From Coemansia sp. RSA 487 (Eukaryota; Kickxellomycota; Kickxellomycetes; Kickxellales; Kickxellaceae), in NCBI GenBank assembly GCA_027577595.1, contig JANBRJ010000043.1:79166-143165 (forward strand): a stretch of 64,000 nt of DNA. Reading direction: 5' to 3'. Numbering within the stretch: the stretch's first letter is position 1; each line of letters begins with the position of its first letter. A program made the position numbers and the translations under genes. The notes beneath the pieces were generated by a model. The model worked only from the letters and a program-made list of their open reading frames with translations. It did no database searches and had not been told where the DNA came from. Shown here in pieces: positions 38,061-49,318 of the stretch.

Positions 38061-39946
38061 TCAGCATTGAACCGAAGCGCATGGCGGGCCAGCTGACGAG
38101 GTCTGGGGCTGTGTTAACGACAGCTCCAGAGCAATCTGTGGAAGCAAGAGCTCGGCGATGACGCTTGCCGCTCCAAGAATCGCTGGGGCAAGCCTCATAA
38201 CCGTCGGGTCAAGATCAACAAACATATCGGTGGTGTTGGATTGCTGTTGCTTCTGATGGCAGTCATCGTCTTCTGGGACACTGTCGTCGATGTCAAGCAG
38301 CGCATCTACAGCCTGCTTGCGACGGGTCTCCATGGTGATCTCGTCAAACTTTGTGCTGAATGACACAGGGAGCATAGTGGTGTTGACAGTGATGTATCCG
38401 GAGCTGTTGTTCTTTGGCGCCCAGCTGCCATTTGTGGTGGTGGAACCAGTAGCAGCGCTCTTCTTTGCGGCTGACTGACCAATGTCTTTGTGCGGGTTGA
38501 AGCGCACCATCGGAGCAGCTGGGGGCATGGTAGGCGGCACCACTGAAGTCGCTGCAGGCGATACGGAAACAGCCTTGGCGACGGGCTTTGTTGCTTGCTG
38601 CTGCTGCTGCTGGGGTGACTTTTGCGCGACCGAAGAAACACCAGCAGATGTGCGCAGCGCAGGAGAAGCTAGGGTCTGCGAATGAGATGTTGCGCTGAAC
38701 CTTTGCCTCAGCTTCTGGAGCTCGTCGCGCAGCTGCTGGTTCTCCTTCTTCGATGTGATAAGGTCCTTTCTCAGACCATCGGCCTCTTCCTTGTGCATGC
38801 GCACCTCAGCCTCGAGATTCGATATGTACTCTACAAATTTGGTTAAGCAGGCGTCAGCAGAAATCATACAAACAGAAAGGAGGGGGTGGATCAGTAATGG
38901 AAAACAAGCGGAGAAAAAAGCGGACACCAAAAAAAACCGAGCAAACACCGCCGCCGCCAATAGTGGGGGGGAGGGGGACGGTCATGCAAGAAGGGGGCAT
39001 ATAGAAAGAAAATAAAGCACCTCGTGCCAAGCTGCAACAGCGATTACGCAAGCGCGGGGTGAATTAGTAATGTAAGGAATTATCAATCAGCCTTACCTTT
39101 GCGGCGCACTCGGAAGTTGCGTGCAGAGATCTTATTGCGAATTTGCCGACGCTCCTTTGATGACATCGATTTTAGATCGACCCCTTCAAGCCCGTCCGAT
39201 TCTGCTGCCATTTCAAGGAAAGCAGACTCATCGTTTGGGCTTTCCGCCCTGCCATTGCTGCTTTTGAAAGAAGTAGTCTTGCGTGCAGGGGATCTAGGGG
39301 TGGTGGGTATGTTCTTGGGAGCAGAGGCAGTAGTTGGAGGCCCACCAGCAGTAGAAGACGCACGCTTGCTAGTAGCAGCGCTGAGCGCCTGCTGCTGAAT
39401 GGTCTTCTTCTGTGGGTTGCTCGCGCTGCTGGTGTTTTTGCTGCTGGGCTTTGGCTTTTGTGCCTTTGGTTTGTCTTGCAGAGCCGCAGTGTTTGTGTCC
39501 TGGCTAGCAGGCTCTGATGTAGCTGTCTCTGCGGAGTCAACCGCCATGAGCTCATCATTCTCGTGGACACCCGCCGCAGCAGACGCCATCAGGTTTGCAG
39601 GAGCAGCAGACGACTCAGCGGGGTACGAGAGCGGGCCCAGGGCTGAGAGAAAGGCTTCGGTAAGAAGGGAGTTGGTATCAACGACACCAGAAGAAGCACC
39701 ATCGTCAGGCGTGGGGTTATAAAGTTGTCCAGTGCTGTTAATCTGGAAGCTGTTCAGCGAGCTCGGGTCAACGGTTGCTGCGCCCGGGCCGTTGACACTG
39801 TTGAGCAGGAGCTGCAGCAAAATATCGTTCCCCAGCATGTTTGCCTTATCGACGTCCATGTCTGTGTTGTTGTCTGCCGAATTGGCGTCAGCCGACGAAG
39901 GGTCGATGAGGAACTGGTTAATGTAGGTGTTGAATGAATCGTCCAT
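38061..39946 (-). CDS. bZIP transcription factor (two exons)
   Basis: Exon 1 is 39097-39946 and exon 2 is 38061-38830. The 266-base intron begins GTAAGG and ends AATTTGTAG. The splice lies inside the bZIP: exon 1 ends in the basic region (RRQIRNKISARNFRVRRK) and exon 2 starts with EYISNLEAE of the zipper. The joined protein has 539 aa. Leucine-zipper heptads run through EAEVRMHKEEADGLRKDL to the LRDELQKLRQRF segment. The NKISARNFR core is the DNA-contact motif of fungal bZIP factors. N- and C-terminal arms are Ser/Ala/Gln-rich and acidic, as in activators. The C-terminal hydrophobic end (PAILGAASVIAELLLPQI) may be an amphipathic helix. The target site is not deducible. It is divergent to CTR9. 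Confidence 0.92.
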
Positions 39947-40846
39947 GTTTTAAATAAAAAATAATAGCTATTAGTTTGGTAGAAAGAGAAAGGAGAAAAA
40001 ATAGTCAAAGGCACAGATAGGTTGCCAAGAGCTTGATATACAGGGTTAAGAATGTCAAGGAAGGCAATGGAAGGCTGATATTGTTGAACAAGGTGGGAAA
40101 TAATAAAACTGGGTATGAAAAAGAAAGAGAAAAATGCACTCTGTCGCAGCAGTCCGCAAGAAAGCAACAAAAGTGATGGCCAGGCGGTGGGGTGTCTTGG
40201 CGGCTTTTATACAATCTGTCGCATTCCCCGGTTCTGCCGCCCAAAGTCTGTAACTGGTTTTAAAAGAGGCGCAAGTTCGGGTTCGCTTTTTTTGGTCAGC
40301 TTTCTGGCCTGCGCGCTTTGCATGCTCTCCCCCTCGTCCGCTCCCTTAAAAGCACTGTTAATCAGCTCATCCATACAAACTGTACAAAGCGTCTCTCCCA
40401 CAAAGAAAGGGGCACACTCCAGCTCAGATTTTAGAATATATCTGCCGCAGCTCCACCCTTTGCACTTTAGCTTGTGCGCGCACTATTGCTCTATTGTTAC
40501 CGCATAAACGTAAACACTGGTAGATCCTGCTGTTTGTCTGCACTTTACAGCTCTTTCCTGCTGATTATGAAAAGCCACATACACGCTAATCCTGATCCAA
40601 TCAGCATGATCCGGTATTAGTTGCATGTTCACTGTTTGCTGCCGTTTTTTTTCGAGTGATGGTGGAACACGCGTAGGAAGGAGGGGGCAAAAAAAAGCAA
40701 TTTTGCTTGAATTTGTCGTGTTTCGTTCGACTTCTTTTTATGTCTCTTTGCTTCTCGTGTAATCGCAATCGGCTTTTTTCATTTGTATACTTTTTTATTT
40801 TTATTTAAACAGAGCCGTTTTCTAATCCACCAAGCAAGCAGAAGCA
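39947..40846. promoter_or_regulatory. Divergent promoter region, bZIP gene and CTR9
   Basis: A 900-base region between two genes transcribed away from each other. Poly-T tracts (about 40,645-40,800) precede the CTR9 ATG. Short frames here have no family features. No individual factor site is called. Confidence 0.5.
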
Positions 40847-43800
40847 ATGGTCGCCCTCGAGCCACGCGTCATTGAGGTTCCCATCGACAACTCAAACGAT
40901 GTGCTGGAAATAGACTGCTCGCAGCTTCCCGAGCACGCAACAGAGATTTGCGATATCCTCGAAAACGAGGGCAGCGCACTGCGGTTCTACCATCTCTTTG
41001 CACTCGAGTACTACAAGCAAGGCAACACCGAAGAAGCCACGGTTGCGTTGAAGCGCGGGATTGCAAACGCCAAGGCAAATGACCAGACGGCCAAAGTGCC
41101 CTTGCTTGCGCTCCTTGCCAGCATCTATGTCCAAAAGGCAAAGACCACGGCATCCAGCGCAACCAGCGGCGGCCGCGACATGATCTTGCAGATGGCGGCG
41201 ACTTTACTCAGCGAGGCCGAGAGGATCAACCGCAGCGAGCCAAACATCTTCCTGGTCAAAGGGATGCTGGCCATGGCGCAGCGGCTGCCGGACTCTGCGC
41301 TGGCACAGTTCAACACTGCGCTCCAGTACGATGCAACCAATCTGTCGTGTCTCCTGGGCAAGGCACGGGTGCTGTACGGGAAACGGCACTTCCAGCAGGC
41401 GCTGGCGATCTACCAGCAAATTCTGACCATTAAGCCCACGGGGAAACCGGACGCCCGCATCGGTATCGGAATGTGCCTGTGCAAGCTTGGATATGCCGAG
41501 GATGCGCGCAGGGCTCTTGCGCGCGCCATCGAGGTCGACTCGATGGCTGCTGCGCCGCATATCCTGCTTGCCACAATGGACCTGAACGAAGTCAAGCGCT
41601 CCGTGGACCCACGCATCTCCAATGGCGCAACAGCCGACCAGCTGGAAAAGACTTTCGCGAAAACCGAGGATCTGCTGCACAGAGTAATGGACAGCTTGCA
41701 CAAGGCGTACAAGCTGCAGCCAGAAAACCCAGCGGCGCTGATCTTCCTTGCGGACCGACTGTTCTTCCAAAGCGACTACGACGGTGCGCGCAAACTGGGC
41801 GAGCATGCCTTGAAGGCGGCAGACACGATGGCGATCCAAGCAGAGGCGCACTACCAGATAGCACGCGCGTACCATGCAGCCAAGCGCTTTGACATGGCGT
41901 ACGACGCGTACCAAAAGTGCTTGGCGATCAACGAAAGGCACAGCTTAGCGCGGTACGGGCTGGGCCAGATGCAGCTGCAGCGCACAGACATGTCGAGCGC
42001 CGAGGCAACATTCCAGCGCGTCCTTGACCGCCATCCAAGGTGCGTTGAGGTGCTTCGTGCTCTCGGATACTTGCACGCGCGGCTGCCCAACACAAAAGCA
42101 AAGGCGCTCGAGTACTACGAAAGAGAAATGCAGGTGGTTGCTGAGGAAGCGGCTGAGCGCGTTGGCTCCTCAGATGACGCATCGACCTGGTTTGATGATG
42201 CCAATTTGTTCCTGGAGGCTGGGCTTTTGTATGAGGCGTCGAGCGCGAAGAGAGCGCGCAAGTCGTACCTAATGGCTGCCAACATCTTGGTGCGCACGGC
42301 GGGCGGACCGAGCGGAGTGCTTCCAGAGCTGTGGAACAACCTTGGTGCGCTGGGCCAGCTGACAGCCGATAGCAGCGATCTAGTTCTTGCAGAGTACAGC
42401 GCAGCGGCCTCTGGATGCACCGAAGCACTGGCAGCGGCACACGCGCGGATATCCGAAAAGAAGGCAGCGTCTGGCGGCGCGGCCCCTTCCAAGCTGGCTA
42501 GCGAGGTACAGAGGCTCGAGAACACGCTGGTGACAATCAGCTACAACGTGGCGCGGTTCTACGAACACAGTGGACTGTGGGCAAAGGCGGAGGCGCTGTA
42601 CCATAAGCTTCTGAACGACGTGCCAACCTACGCCGACGCACGGCTGCGGCTCGCGTACATCGCCTTCTACTGCCGCGGCGACGGAGAAGCAGCGCTCGCC
42701 CACGTTGCGCAGGCTGTGAAGCTGGACCCCAAGCGCACGTCGGCATGGCTGATACGTGGAAACATCGAGCTGCAGCGTAATAACGTCCAAGACGCGCGCC
42801 GCGCTTTCGAGCACGTGCTCAAGGAGATCGCCAAACACGACGTCTATGCACTGTGCTCGCTGGGAAACTACTACTTGGCCGCAGGCAAGTCCGAAAGCGC
42901 ACGCGCCTCGACTACCAGCAGCACAGTATCGTCTTCGGTTGCAAAGAAGGCAAAGGATCTAGCGGCACAGAACTACAAGCGCGCATTGGAGTTCTTTGAC
43001 AAGTGCCTGGTGCTCGATCCCAAATGTGCGCTCGCGGCACACGGTGCTGCAATTGCGATGGCCGAGAATGACTTTGCCACCGAGGCTAGGCGCGTGTTCC
43101 AGAGCGTCAGGGACGCCGCCACAACCGGGCTTGGACCCGCGTCTCTGTGCAACCCAGCTGCCACTGAGCTTGTTTTCAAGACCGCGGGCTGCAAGCACGC
43201 CCTGGTTTCGTCGGACGCAAGGACGCCCCATACTGCATCTGTTGGTGAACTGCCGCTTGTTGGATGCGATGTCATGCTGTGGTCTGCTGTCAATGCTGCG
43301 CATGCGTATGTCGAGGTCGGGAATTACCGCCAGGCTGTGCTGGCATACGAGGCGTGCTCCCGTCGTCTTGAGGACACAACTGCCGGACTCGAGGCCGCAG
43401 ATTTGCAGTCAAAGGGAGGCTCACATGCAACCGGTGCAATGATTGTGTCTGCACTGGAGCCTGTTGTGGAACCAGCCTCTGCTGCCGACTCAACGGACGA
43501 CAAAGCAGCCACGCTACAGATGATGACCAAATCCGAAAGAACCGACCGTGCCAAGGCCAAGCGTGACATACAGTTATACCACGCACGTGCGCTGTATATC
43601 CAAGCCAAAGCTGACAAGGACATAGAAGTGATGCGGTTGTCGCTGGAGCTGATCCGCCAGACTTGCGACAAGTTCGATGTCAAGCTGCCCGAATCAGCAT
43701 TGTCGAAATCTGATAGCAACGGCACTGATGCTAAGGACGAAACCACAGCCGTAACAGCCACTGATGCCGATGGCGATGTCAGTATGAAATCCGCCGAGGA

Positions 43801-44908
43801 CGATGACAAGCAGCATCGACACGTCCAGGTGCGGCTGCAGCCTGAGGACTGCCTGCTTCTCTTTGATCTTGCGCTTGTCGAGCAAGCGGTTGCGCAGCTG
43901 GCCAGCGAGATGCCTGAATCGCAGCGGACCTTGCAGATACTTGACGCAGCCACTAGTGATCTGGAGCACAGTACCACAACGTTTACGTTCCTGGCAAGCT
44001 GGGGCAAGGCCGCGCTGAAGAAGCGCCAGAAGCTGTTGTACAATCCCAAGCTTTCCTCCGAAAGGGCTGCGTTTAGCAAATCGCTTATTGCAAAGCTTCA
44101 GCGCAAGAGACAGGAGCAAGAACAGCTTGAGCGTCAGCGCCAGGAGAACGTCGAGCTGTGGCGCAAGCAGCGGGAGGAGGAAGTGACAAGAAAGAAGGAG
44201 GAAGCCGAGAAGGCCGAAAACGAGCGTCGTGAAGTCGAGGACAGACTGCTGCGTGAGACGGAGGAACGCAATGCCATTTTACGTGAGCAAATGGCCGCTG
44301 ATGCTGCCAAGCAGATTGCAGAGGCTTCTGCGTTGGCCAGCGCGCCGGCTTCAAAGTCGTCTAAAAGAAAGACCCGCGCAAAAGAAACTGAGGATGCGTT
44401 TATTTCCGACCATGAAGATCTCGATGGATACTATAGCTCTGGTGGCGACACCGGGGCTGATAGCAACGATGAAAACGATGGAGCTGCTGATACCATAAGT
44501 GTGCAAGCGTCAGACGCAAATGGTAGCCGGCGGAGGCCTCCGCAGCGCCCGTCTACGCGGCGGATTTCACACACTGGAACGAAGAAGCGCAAGCAGGTGT
44601 TGTCTAGGCTCAGAAAGGACAAACAATCCATTAGCGCTGTGCAGTCTGACGATGATCAGGCTGATTCTGCCGATACTGCTGGCGCGGCGGGAGCCAACGA
44701 GGAAGAAGTCTATGACTCGTCTACACCCAATAAGCGGCGGAATGTGGAAGAGTTGGGAGCTCGGGATGGCATACCAAGCAAAGGCGACAATAACGACGAC
44801 AACGAGATAGGAGCCACGCCACCTCCGCAAGGAAAGGCCGAAGCATTCATTGGGGGAAGATACAAAACTAAGGCTATTGTTGCCGACTCTGATAGCGATT
44901 CCGAGTAG
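40847..44908 (+). CDS. CTR9: Paf1 complex subunit Ctr9 (TPR protein)
   Basis: A 1,353-aa protein. It starts with the Ctr9-type entry (IEVPIDNSNDVLEIDCSQLP) followed by about 15-19 TPR units over residues ~40-1,000 (for example FQQALAIYQQILTIKPTGKP and ALEFFDKCLVLDPKCALAAH). A charged coiled coil follows (KLQRKRQEQEQLERQRQENV onwards, to about residue 1,150), then an acidic/basic disordered tail ending DSDSDSE. Ctr9 is the scaffold of the Paf1 complex on elongating RNA polymerase II and supports H2B ubiquitination and H3K4/K36 methylation. It is longer than the yeast protein, mainly through Ala/Ser/Thr-rich insertions between TPRs. No intron. Confidence 0.95.
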   Translation: MVALEPRVIEVPIDNSNDVLEIDCSQLPEHATEICDILENEGSALRFYHLFALEYYKQGNTEEATVALKRGIANAKANDQTAKVPLLALLASIYVQKAKTTASSATSGGRDMILQMAATLLSEAERINRSEPNIFLVKGMLAMAQRLPDSALAQFNTALQYDATNLSCLLGKARVLYGKRHFQQALAIYQQILTIKPTGKPDARIGIGMCLCKLGYAEDARRALARAIEVDSMAAAPHILLATMDLNEVKRSVDPRISNGATADQLEKTFAKTEDLLHRVMDSLHKAYKLQPENPAALIFLADRLFFQSDYDGARKLGEHALKAADTMAIQAEAHYQIARAYHAAKRFDMAYDAYQKCLAINERHSLARYGLGQMQLQRTDMSSAEATFQRVLDRHPRCVEVLRALGYLHARLPNTKAKALEYYEREMQVVAEEAAERVGSSDDASTWFDDANLFLEAGLLYEASSAKRARKSYLMAANILVRTAGGPSGVLPELWNNLGALGQLTADSSDLVLAEYSAAASGCTEALAAAHARISEKKAASGGAAPSKLASEVQRLENTLVTISYNVARFYEHSGLWAKAEALYHKLLNDVPTYADARLRLAYIAFYCRGDGEAALAHVAQAVKLDPKRTSAWLIRGNIELQRNNVQDARRAFEHVLKEIAKHDVYALCSLGNYYLAAGKSESARASTTSSTVSSSVAKKAKDLAAQNYKRALEFFDKCLVLDPKCALAAHGAAIAMAENDFATEARRVFQSVRDAATTGLGPASLCNPAATELVFKTAGCKHALVSSDARTPHTASVGELPLVGCDVMLWSAVNAAHAYVEVGNYRQAVLAYEACSRRLEDTTAGLEAADLQSKGGSHATGAMIVSALEPVVEPASAADSTDDKAATLQMMTKSERTDRAKAKRDIQLYHARALYIQAKADKDIEVMRLSLELIRQTCDKFDVKLPESALSKSDSNGTDAKDETTAVTATDADGDVSMKSAEDDDKQHRHVQVRLQPEDCLLLFDLALVEQAVAQLASEMPESQRTLQILDAATSDLEHSTTTFTFLASWGKAALKKRQKLLYNPKLSSERAAFSKSLIAKLQRKRQEQEQLERQRQENVELWRKQREEEVTRKKEEAEKAENERREVEDRLLRETEERNAILREQMAADAAKQIAEASALASAPASKSSKRKTRAKETEDAFISDHEDLDGYYSSGGDTGADSNDENDGAADTISVQASDANGSRRRPPQRPSTRRISHTGTKKRKQVLSRLRKDKQSISAVQSDDDQADSADTAGAAGANEEEVYDSSTPNKRRNVEELGARDGIPSKGDNNDDNEIGATPPPQGKAEAFIGGRYKTKAIVADSDSDSE

Positions 44909-45049
44909 TGTTTGCAACATTTTCTTGTGCTTTTTATTTCAATATGTTTGCTCTTACTGTCCAATGCTTGTAAAAAAATAAATAAATACGGCATGTGCAA
45001 AATTTATTTCGTTGAAAAATAAAAATAAGACAAATCAAAAAGGAAATCT

Positions 45050-48000
45050 TTACTCTCCAAAATCGTTTGCCTTTGCCAACTCACTAAAATAGCCACCATT
45101 CTGCAAGAGCTCATCTGGAGGACCAACCTCTACAATCTCCCCCTTGTCCATGACGATAATCCTATCGCTGTTCATAATTGTCTCTAGTCGATGAGCAATG
45201 GTTAAAACTGTTGATTCCTTGAATTCAGAGCGGATGAGCTTTTGCATGTCCTGGTCTGTGTCCAAATCAACACTTGCAGTAGCCTCATCCAGGACAATTA
45301 CCTTGTGCTGGCGTATAAGCAGGCGACAAAGACTGAAGAGCTGCTTTTGCCCACCACTAAAGTCATAATCCATGTCTGCATATCTATCAAGGCCATGTGG
45401 CATTGTTCCATGAACCAATACTTCCGTTCTTAGCTTTGATTTTGTAATAAACAAAAGCATAAATAGCTTGTGTGTCCAACTCGAAGCCTTAAAATCTTGA
45501 TTCCATTCGTCAATTTTTTTTTGAGTATCTTTATTGAGATAATCAAGCCATGTTTGGTCATCAGCATCAGCATCGGCATCCCTTGCTATCTTTTGTGGTT
45601 GTATCAGCTCAGCAATCCCGCATTTTATTATACCAGCCCACATATCCTCAATTGTGTGCTCTTCAAGTGGGTCAAGATTTTTCTTAAATGTGCTGCTAAA
45701 TAATGTTGGTTCTTGTGGTATAATGCCAATCTTTGGACGCAAGTAACCAAGATTCATTTTGCTGATATCACAGCCATCAATAAGAATAGATCCACTGCAG
45801 AGCCTGCTATTTACCAAGCAGAAAATTACACGTGCAAGAGATGATTTTCCAGCACCAGTGCGACCAACAATCCCAATCTTTTCCCCTGGATGGATGGTAA
45901 GGTTTATATTCTTTAGCGAATACTCTAAATCGCTCCTGTATTTCATGCTAAAGTCTTTAAACTCGATTTCCCCTGTAGCTGGCCAAACACCTTCTGGCTG
46001 CAATGCACCATCAACAAACATCTTTTCCAGTTCCACATCAGTATATTCCCTCAACAGGTCAACGTTTGTGGATACTTTTTGGATATCTTTAGAAATATCT
46101 GCAAGTATCACAATATTAGAAATAAGTGTACCAGTGAGTTGGTTGTATGTAATAAAATCACCAGAGGTCAATCTCTGTCCGCTGTAGTTGCTAATTACCA
46201 ATAGACAAAATTTGGACAACATTGATAAAATCTCATTTGCAAAACAATAAAGAAGCAGCTGGAAATCATCCAGATTTGATTTTGGTAATTCAATACTTTG
46301 GCGCTCATCAACATTAGCAATGTATTTGCCTATAAAGTGCCTACCAACTCCAAAAATTCGAATCAGATGCTTACCATCTGCAATGGTATCACTGATTTTT
46401 TCTTTTTCTACATTTGATTCAGTCTCAATCTCATTAAGAAATGTTTCCAATGGTTCAATGAGAATATTTTTCATCACCTGGATTACGGTCAGGAATGGAA
46501 TCACTAATAGTATATGTGGCTTGTTAAAACAAATCTTATACAGCGCCAGTATTGCAGATAAAGTTGTATTTACATTTTCTGAGATGTAATAATCTATACC
46601 CATATGTAGTTGCTGAATATTATCCTTATCTGTTGATATCCGCTGTCTAATCCTGCTATCATAAAACGACAGTGGTGCATGAATCAAGCTGCTTCCAAAT
46701 TCATATATGAGCTTATTTTCCAGCCTGACTCTACTGGGATCTTTCACCGTGTTCATGGTTTTCCACCTAATATTATCAGCGAATCTCCTGGCCATTTCAA
46801 TATAGATGTATCTCAATGCTGGATTTCTGCCTGCTATATCAATGTTATTCGTGTTGTCATTTAGTGCATCTAGTTTGAGCTCATCAAATATATAAGACAT
46901 GATTGGATGCACTAAACTTGCCATTGCAAGTAAAGCCAAAATGGGAATTCCACAAAGTTTTATAATATACCGAGTGTTATCCAATATGCTATACTTATTC
47001 ATCTTTAAACTCTCCTTTTCTTTCGATACTTTGTTATTGTCATTTATAGTGCCTGTATCAGTGGCATAGACAAATTCAGTAGATGCTGGGTCTACCATAA
47101 TTGGCGAATGATATTCTTTTGCTATCTGGTCCTGAAAAGTCACACAGCAATCATCTACTGTAAGTACCTTGTTAAAATAAGGCAAAATATTTCTGTCATT
47201 CAATGACATTATGCAGATTCTATCCTTCAGCATCCCAGAACTCATAATAACATGATCGAGGATATGTCGCTTCACATGTGCATCAACTGCTGATAAGGGA
47301 TCATCCAATATGTATATATCTGCTCTAGCATATAGTGCGCGGGCAAGAGCTAGTCTAGCCTTTTGACCACCAGAAATATTAATACCTCGCTCTCCAATTA
47401 CTGTTAAATCGCCATATTTCCAAGTCTTAACATCGTTGGCAAATGCACAGGAGTACAAGATCTTGTTGTAATGCTCCTTGTCAAATTCTTGGCCAAATAG
47501 GATATTATCACGCAATGTTCCATTCATAATCCAAGGAGACTGCTCTACATATGCAACTGATCCAATCACGGAACCTGTACCTTTAGTCATCTCAACCTCA
47601 CTGCACAATGAACTTAAAAGTGATGACTTTCCAGAGCCTGTATCACCAACAACAGCAACCAAATCGCCAGGAATGGCAGTAAATGATACATCCTTTGCAG
47701 CAACTGTATTAGAATCCCATTTAAATTCACCATTATCAACAGTAACCACCGAATCCATATCTTTGGTTAAAATGTGAGGTAATGTATTTGTGGCTTTTCC
47801 TTTAATAAACACCTCAATTTCATATATTCTCTCTACCAATTTACTTATAGAGCTAAGTGAATCGCTTATTTCAAATAGTGCATAATCTAGCGAAGATATA
47901 GTTGAATCAACATGGATAATATCTGCATTTGAAAGCTTTGATGTACCCTTACCATATTGGCAATATATATATATGCTTAGGTATGTGGAAATTTCTTGAG

Positions 48001-49318
48001 AATATGAATCAAATATTCCAAATATTGACCAAGATATTTTTGCAATAGGTGCATACCATGGCTTTTTATCATCTGAATCCGTAGAAAACATATTGTTTAC
48101 TTTTAGCTTGGGGTCAAGATATAAATTTTCCCATCCAAACATTTTGATGGACCTTATATTGTGATATATTTCATCTGTATCAAAATTACTTAAGTCTCGC
48201 ATATCCATGGTCATGTATTCATAACTTGAGCCAAATAACAGTGTAAGGGCCCACGAGATGCCTGCCCTTGCTGCTTTGATCAGCACTGGTATTAATATGA
48301 GCCAACCGATCTGCATATAAAGCATGGTAACATGAGTAATGACTCTTACCAAAGCAGTCACCATTTTATGCAAACGCTTTAAATGGTGAATTACCATCAT
48401 GGCACCACAGGATGATAAATAATCTGTATAGCCATAATGGTGCTTGCTAACTAATGGAAGGCGAAACATTTCAAACTCGAGAGCTCTGCCAGCTCTTTCC
48501 GTTTCATTGTCAATGTAAGATTGCACATGGTATGATTGAGATGACAGAACATTAACCGTAAATTCAATCAATATGGTCAAATAGACAGCATTCCAATTGA
48601 CATTAGAAGAATCTAAAATCTGCAAAACTCGATTGCTTATCAGGGAATCCACAGAACTTAACATGGCAAGAACAGACCCAAGTATGTAAAGAGGAATCAT
48701 TGGTTTCCACATCATTCTGACTATTGCACGAATCAGAAACATCGGCTCATCTACATTATAGTTAAACTCTCCTATTAGTGTACCGAGCTGCATGTGTTTT
48801 GGGAGCTTCTCTATATCACTTAAAGTAATTTTGCGCAACCTTGACAAGGATAGCAAATGTCGCTCCTGTGTGTACAGAAACATATGTTTTATGTTTTGTA
48901 ATACAGTATTGCTGTATGAATCAAGATGGGTCAAAGAAAGATATGCATGCATGAGGATGCAAGTTATGTGCTGGGCATTATCCATACCTGCTTCATTTAA
49001 TGCAAAGTAGATACTTAGAAAGTTAATAGCCTGGAAATAATAGTAACCAGATGAATAAAAAGTAAAAACTGGCATAATTGCAATTGCCATAGGATACAGA
49101 TAATCCATCCAAACAATGCAGTTTTCAAAGGTAAGCACACAGAGAATCACATAGCAGCACTGGGTTACAACACTAACCACTGTTGTTGATGCTGCCTTCT
49201 TGCCTTTGTATGCAAGAAAAAAGGCTAAAGCGATAAAAGCACCATTGGCAGCTGGGTGCACTAACCTCATGCCCAATGCCAATACATGTATCATATTGTT
49301 CCAAATGTTGTACATCAT
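45050..49318 (-). CDS. ABC transporter, ABCC (MRP) subfamily
   Basis: A 1,422-aa full transporter: short N-terminal hydrophobic part, TMD1, NBD1, TMD2, NBD2. NBD1 has Walker A GDTGSGKSS (about residue 556), signature ISGGQKARLALARALY and Walker B IYILDDPLSAVDAH. The Asp after the Walker B Asp is the ABCC-typical degenerate site, and the H-loop His is not seen (CIMSLNDRN). NBD2 has Walker A GRTGAGKSS (about 1,149), FSGGQKQLFSLCRLL, VIVLDEATASVD and H-loop TIAHRLETI. ABCC proteins export conjugated organic anions or move them into the vacuole; the substrate is unknown. Codon use is far more A/T-rich than in the flanking CTR9 and RPA2 genes. NBD2 has an Asp-rich insertion (RDADADADDQTW). It is convergent with CTR9, with only about 140 bases between stops. 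Confidence 0.93.
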   Translation of the reverse strand: MMYNIWNNMIHVLALGMRLVHPAANGAFIALAFFLAYKGKKAASTTVVSVVTQCCYVILCVLTFENCIVWMDYLYPMAIAIMPVFTFYSSGYYYFQAINFLSIYFALNEAGMDNAQHITCILMHAYLSLTHLDSYSNTVLQNIKHMFLYTQERHLLSLSRLRKITLSDIEKLPKHMQLGTLIGEFNYNVDEPMFLIRAIVRMMWKPMIPLYILGSVLAMLSSVDSLISNRVLQILDSSNVNWNAVYLTILIEFTVNVLSSQSYHVQSYIDNETERAGRALEFEMFRLPLVSKHHYGYTDYLSSCGAMMVIHHLKRLHKMVTALVRVITHVTMLYMQIGWLILIPVLIKAARAGISWALTLLFGSSYEYMTMDMRDLSNFDTDEIYHNIRSIKMFGWENLYLDPKLKVNNMFSTDSDDKKPWYAPIAKISWSIFGIFDSYSQEISTYLSIYIYCQYGKGTSKLSNADIIHVDSTISSLDYALFEISDSLSSISKLVERIYEIEVFIKGKATNTLPHILTKDMDSVVTVDNGEFKWDSNTVAAKDVSFTAIPGDLVAVVGDTGSGKSSLLSSLCSEVEMTKGTGSVIGSVAYVEQSPWIMNGTLRDNILFGQEFDKEHYNKILYSCAFANDVKTWKYGDLTVIGERGINISGGQKARLALARALYARADIYILDDPLSAVDAHVKRHILDHVIMSSGMLKDRICIMSLNDRNILPYFNKVLTVDDCCVTFQDQIAKEYHSPIMVDPASTEFVYATDTGTINDNNKVSKEKESLKMNKYSILDNTRYIIKLCGIPILALLAMASLVHPIMSYIFDELKLDALNDNTNNIDIAGRNPALRYIYIEMARRFADNIRWKTMNTVKDPSRVRLENKLIYEFGSSLIHAPLSFYDSRIRQRISTDKDNIQQLHMGIDYYISENVNTTLSAILALYKICFNKPHILLVIPFLTVIQVMKNILIEPLETFLNEIETESNVEKEKISDTIADGKHLIRIFGVGRHFIGKYIANVDERQSIELPKSNLDDFQLLLYCFANEILSMLSKFCLLVISNYSGQRLTSGDFITYNQLTGTLISNIVILADISKDIQKVSTNVDLLREYTDVELEKMFVDGALQPEGVWPATGEIEFKDFSMKYRSDLEYSLKNINLTIHPGEKIGIVGRTGAGKSSLARVIFCLVNSRLCSGSILIDGCDISKMNLGYLRPKIGIIPQEPTLFSSTFKKNLDPLEEHTIEDMWAGIIKCGIAELIQPQKIARDADADADDQTWLDYLNKDTQKKIDEWNQDFKASSWTHKLFMLLFITKSKLRTEVLVHGTMPHGLDRYADMDYDFSGGQKQLFSLCRLLIRQHKVIVLDEATASVDLDTDQDMQKLIRSEFKESTVLTIAHRLETIMNSDRIIVMDKGEIVEVGPPDELLQNGGYFSELAKANDFGE

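Noticed and set aside
38831-38960. N-terminal hydrophobic stretch (MAAAVFARFFLVSAFFSACF) as signal peptide of a separate 299-aa protein
   Set aside because: It is translated intron sequence. The downstream zipper joins in phase to the basic region of the upstream exon.
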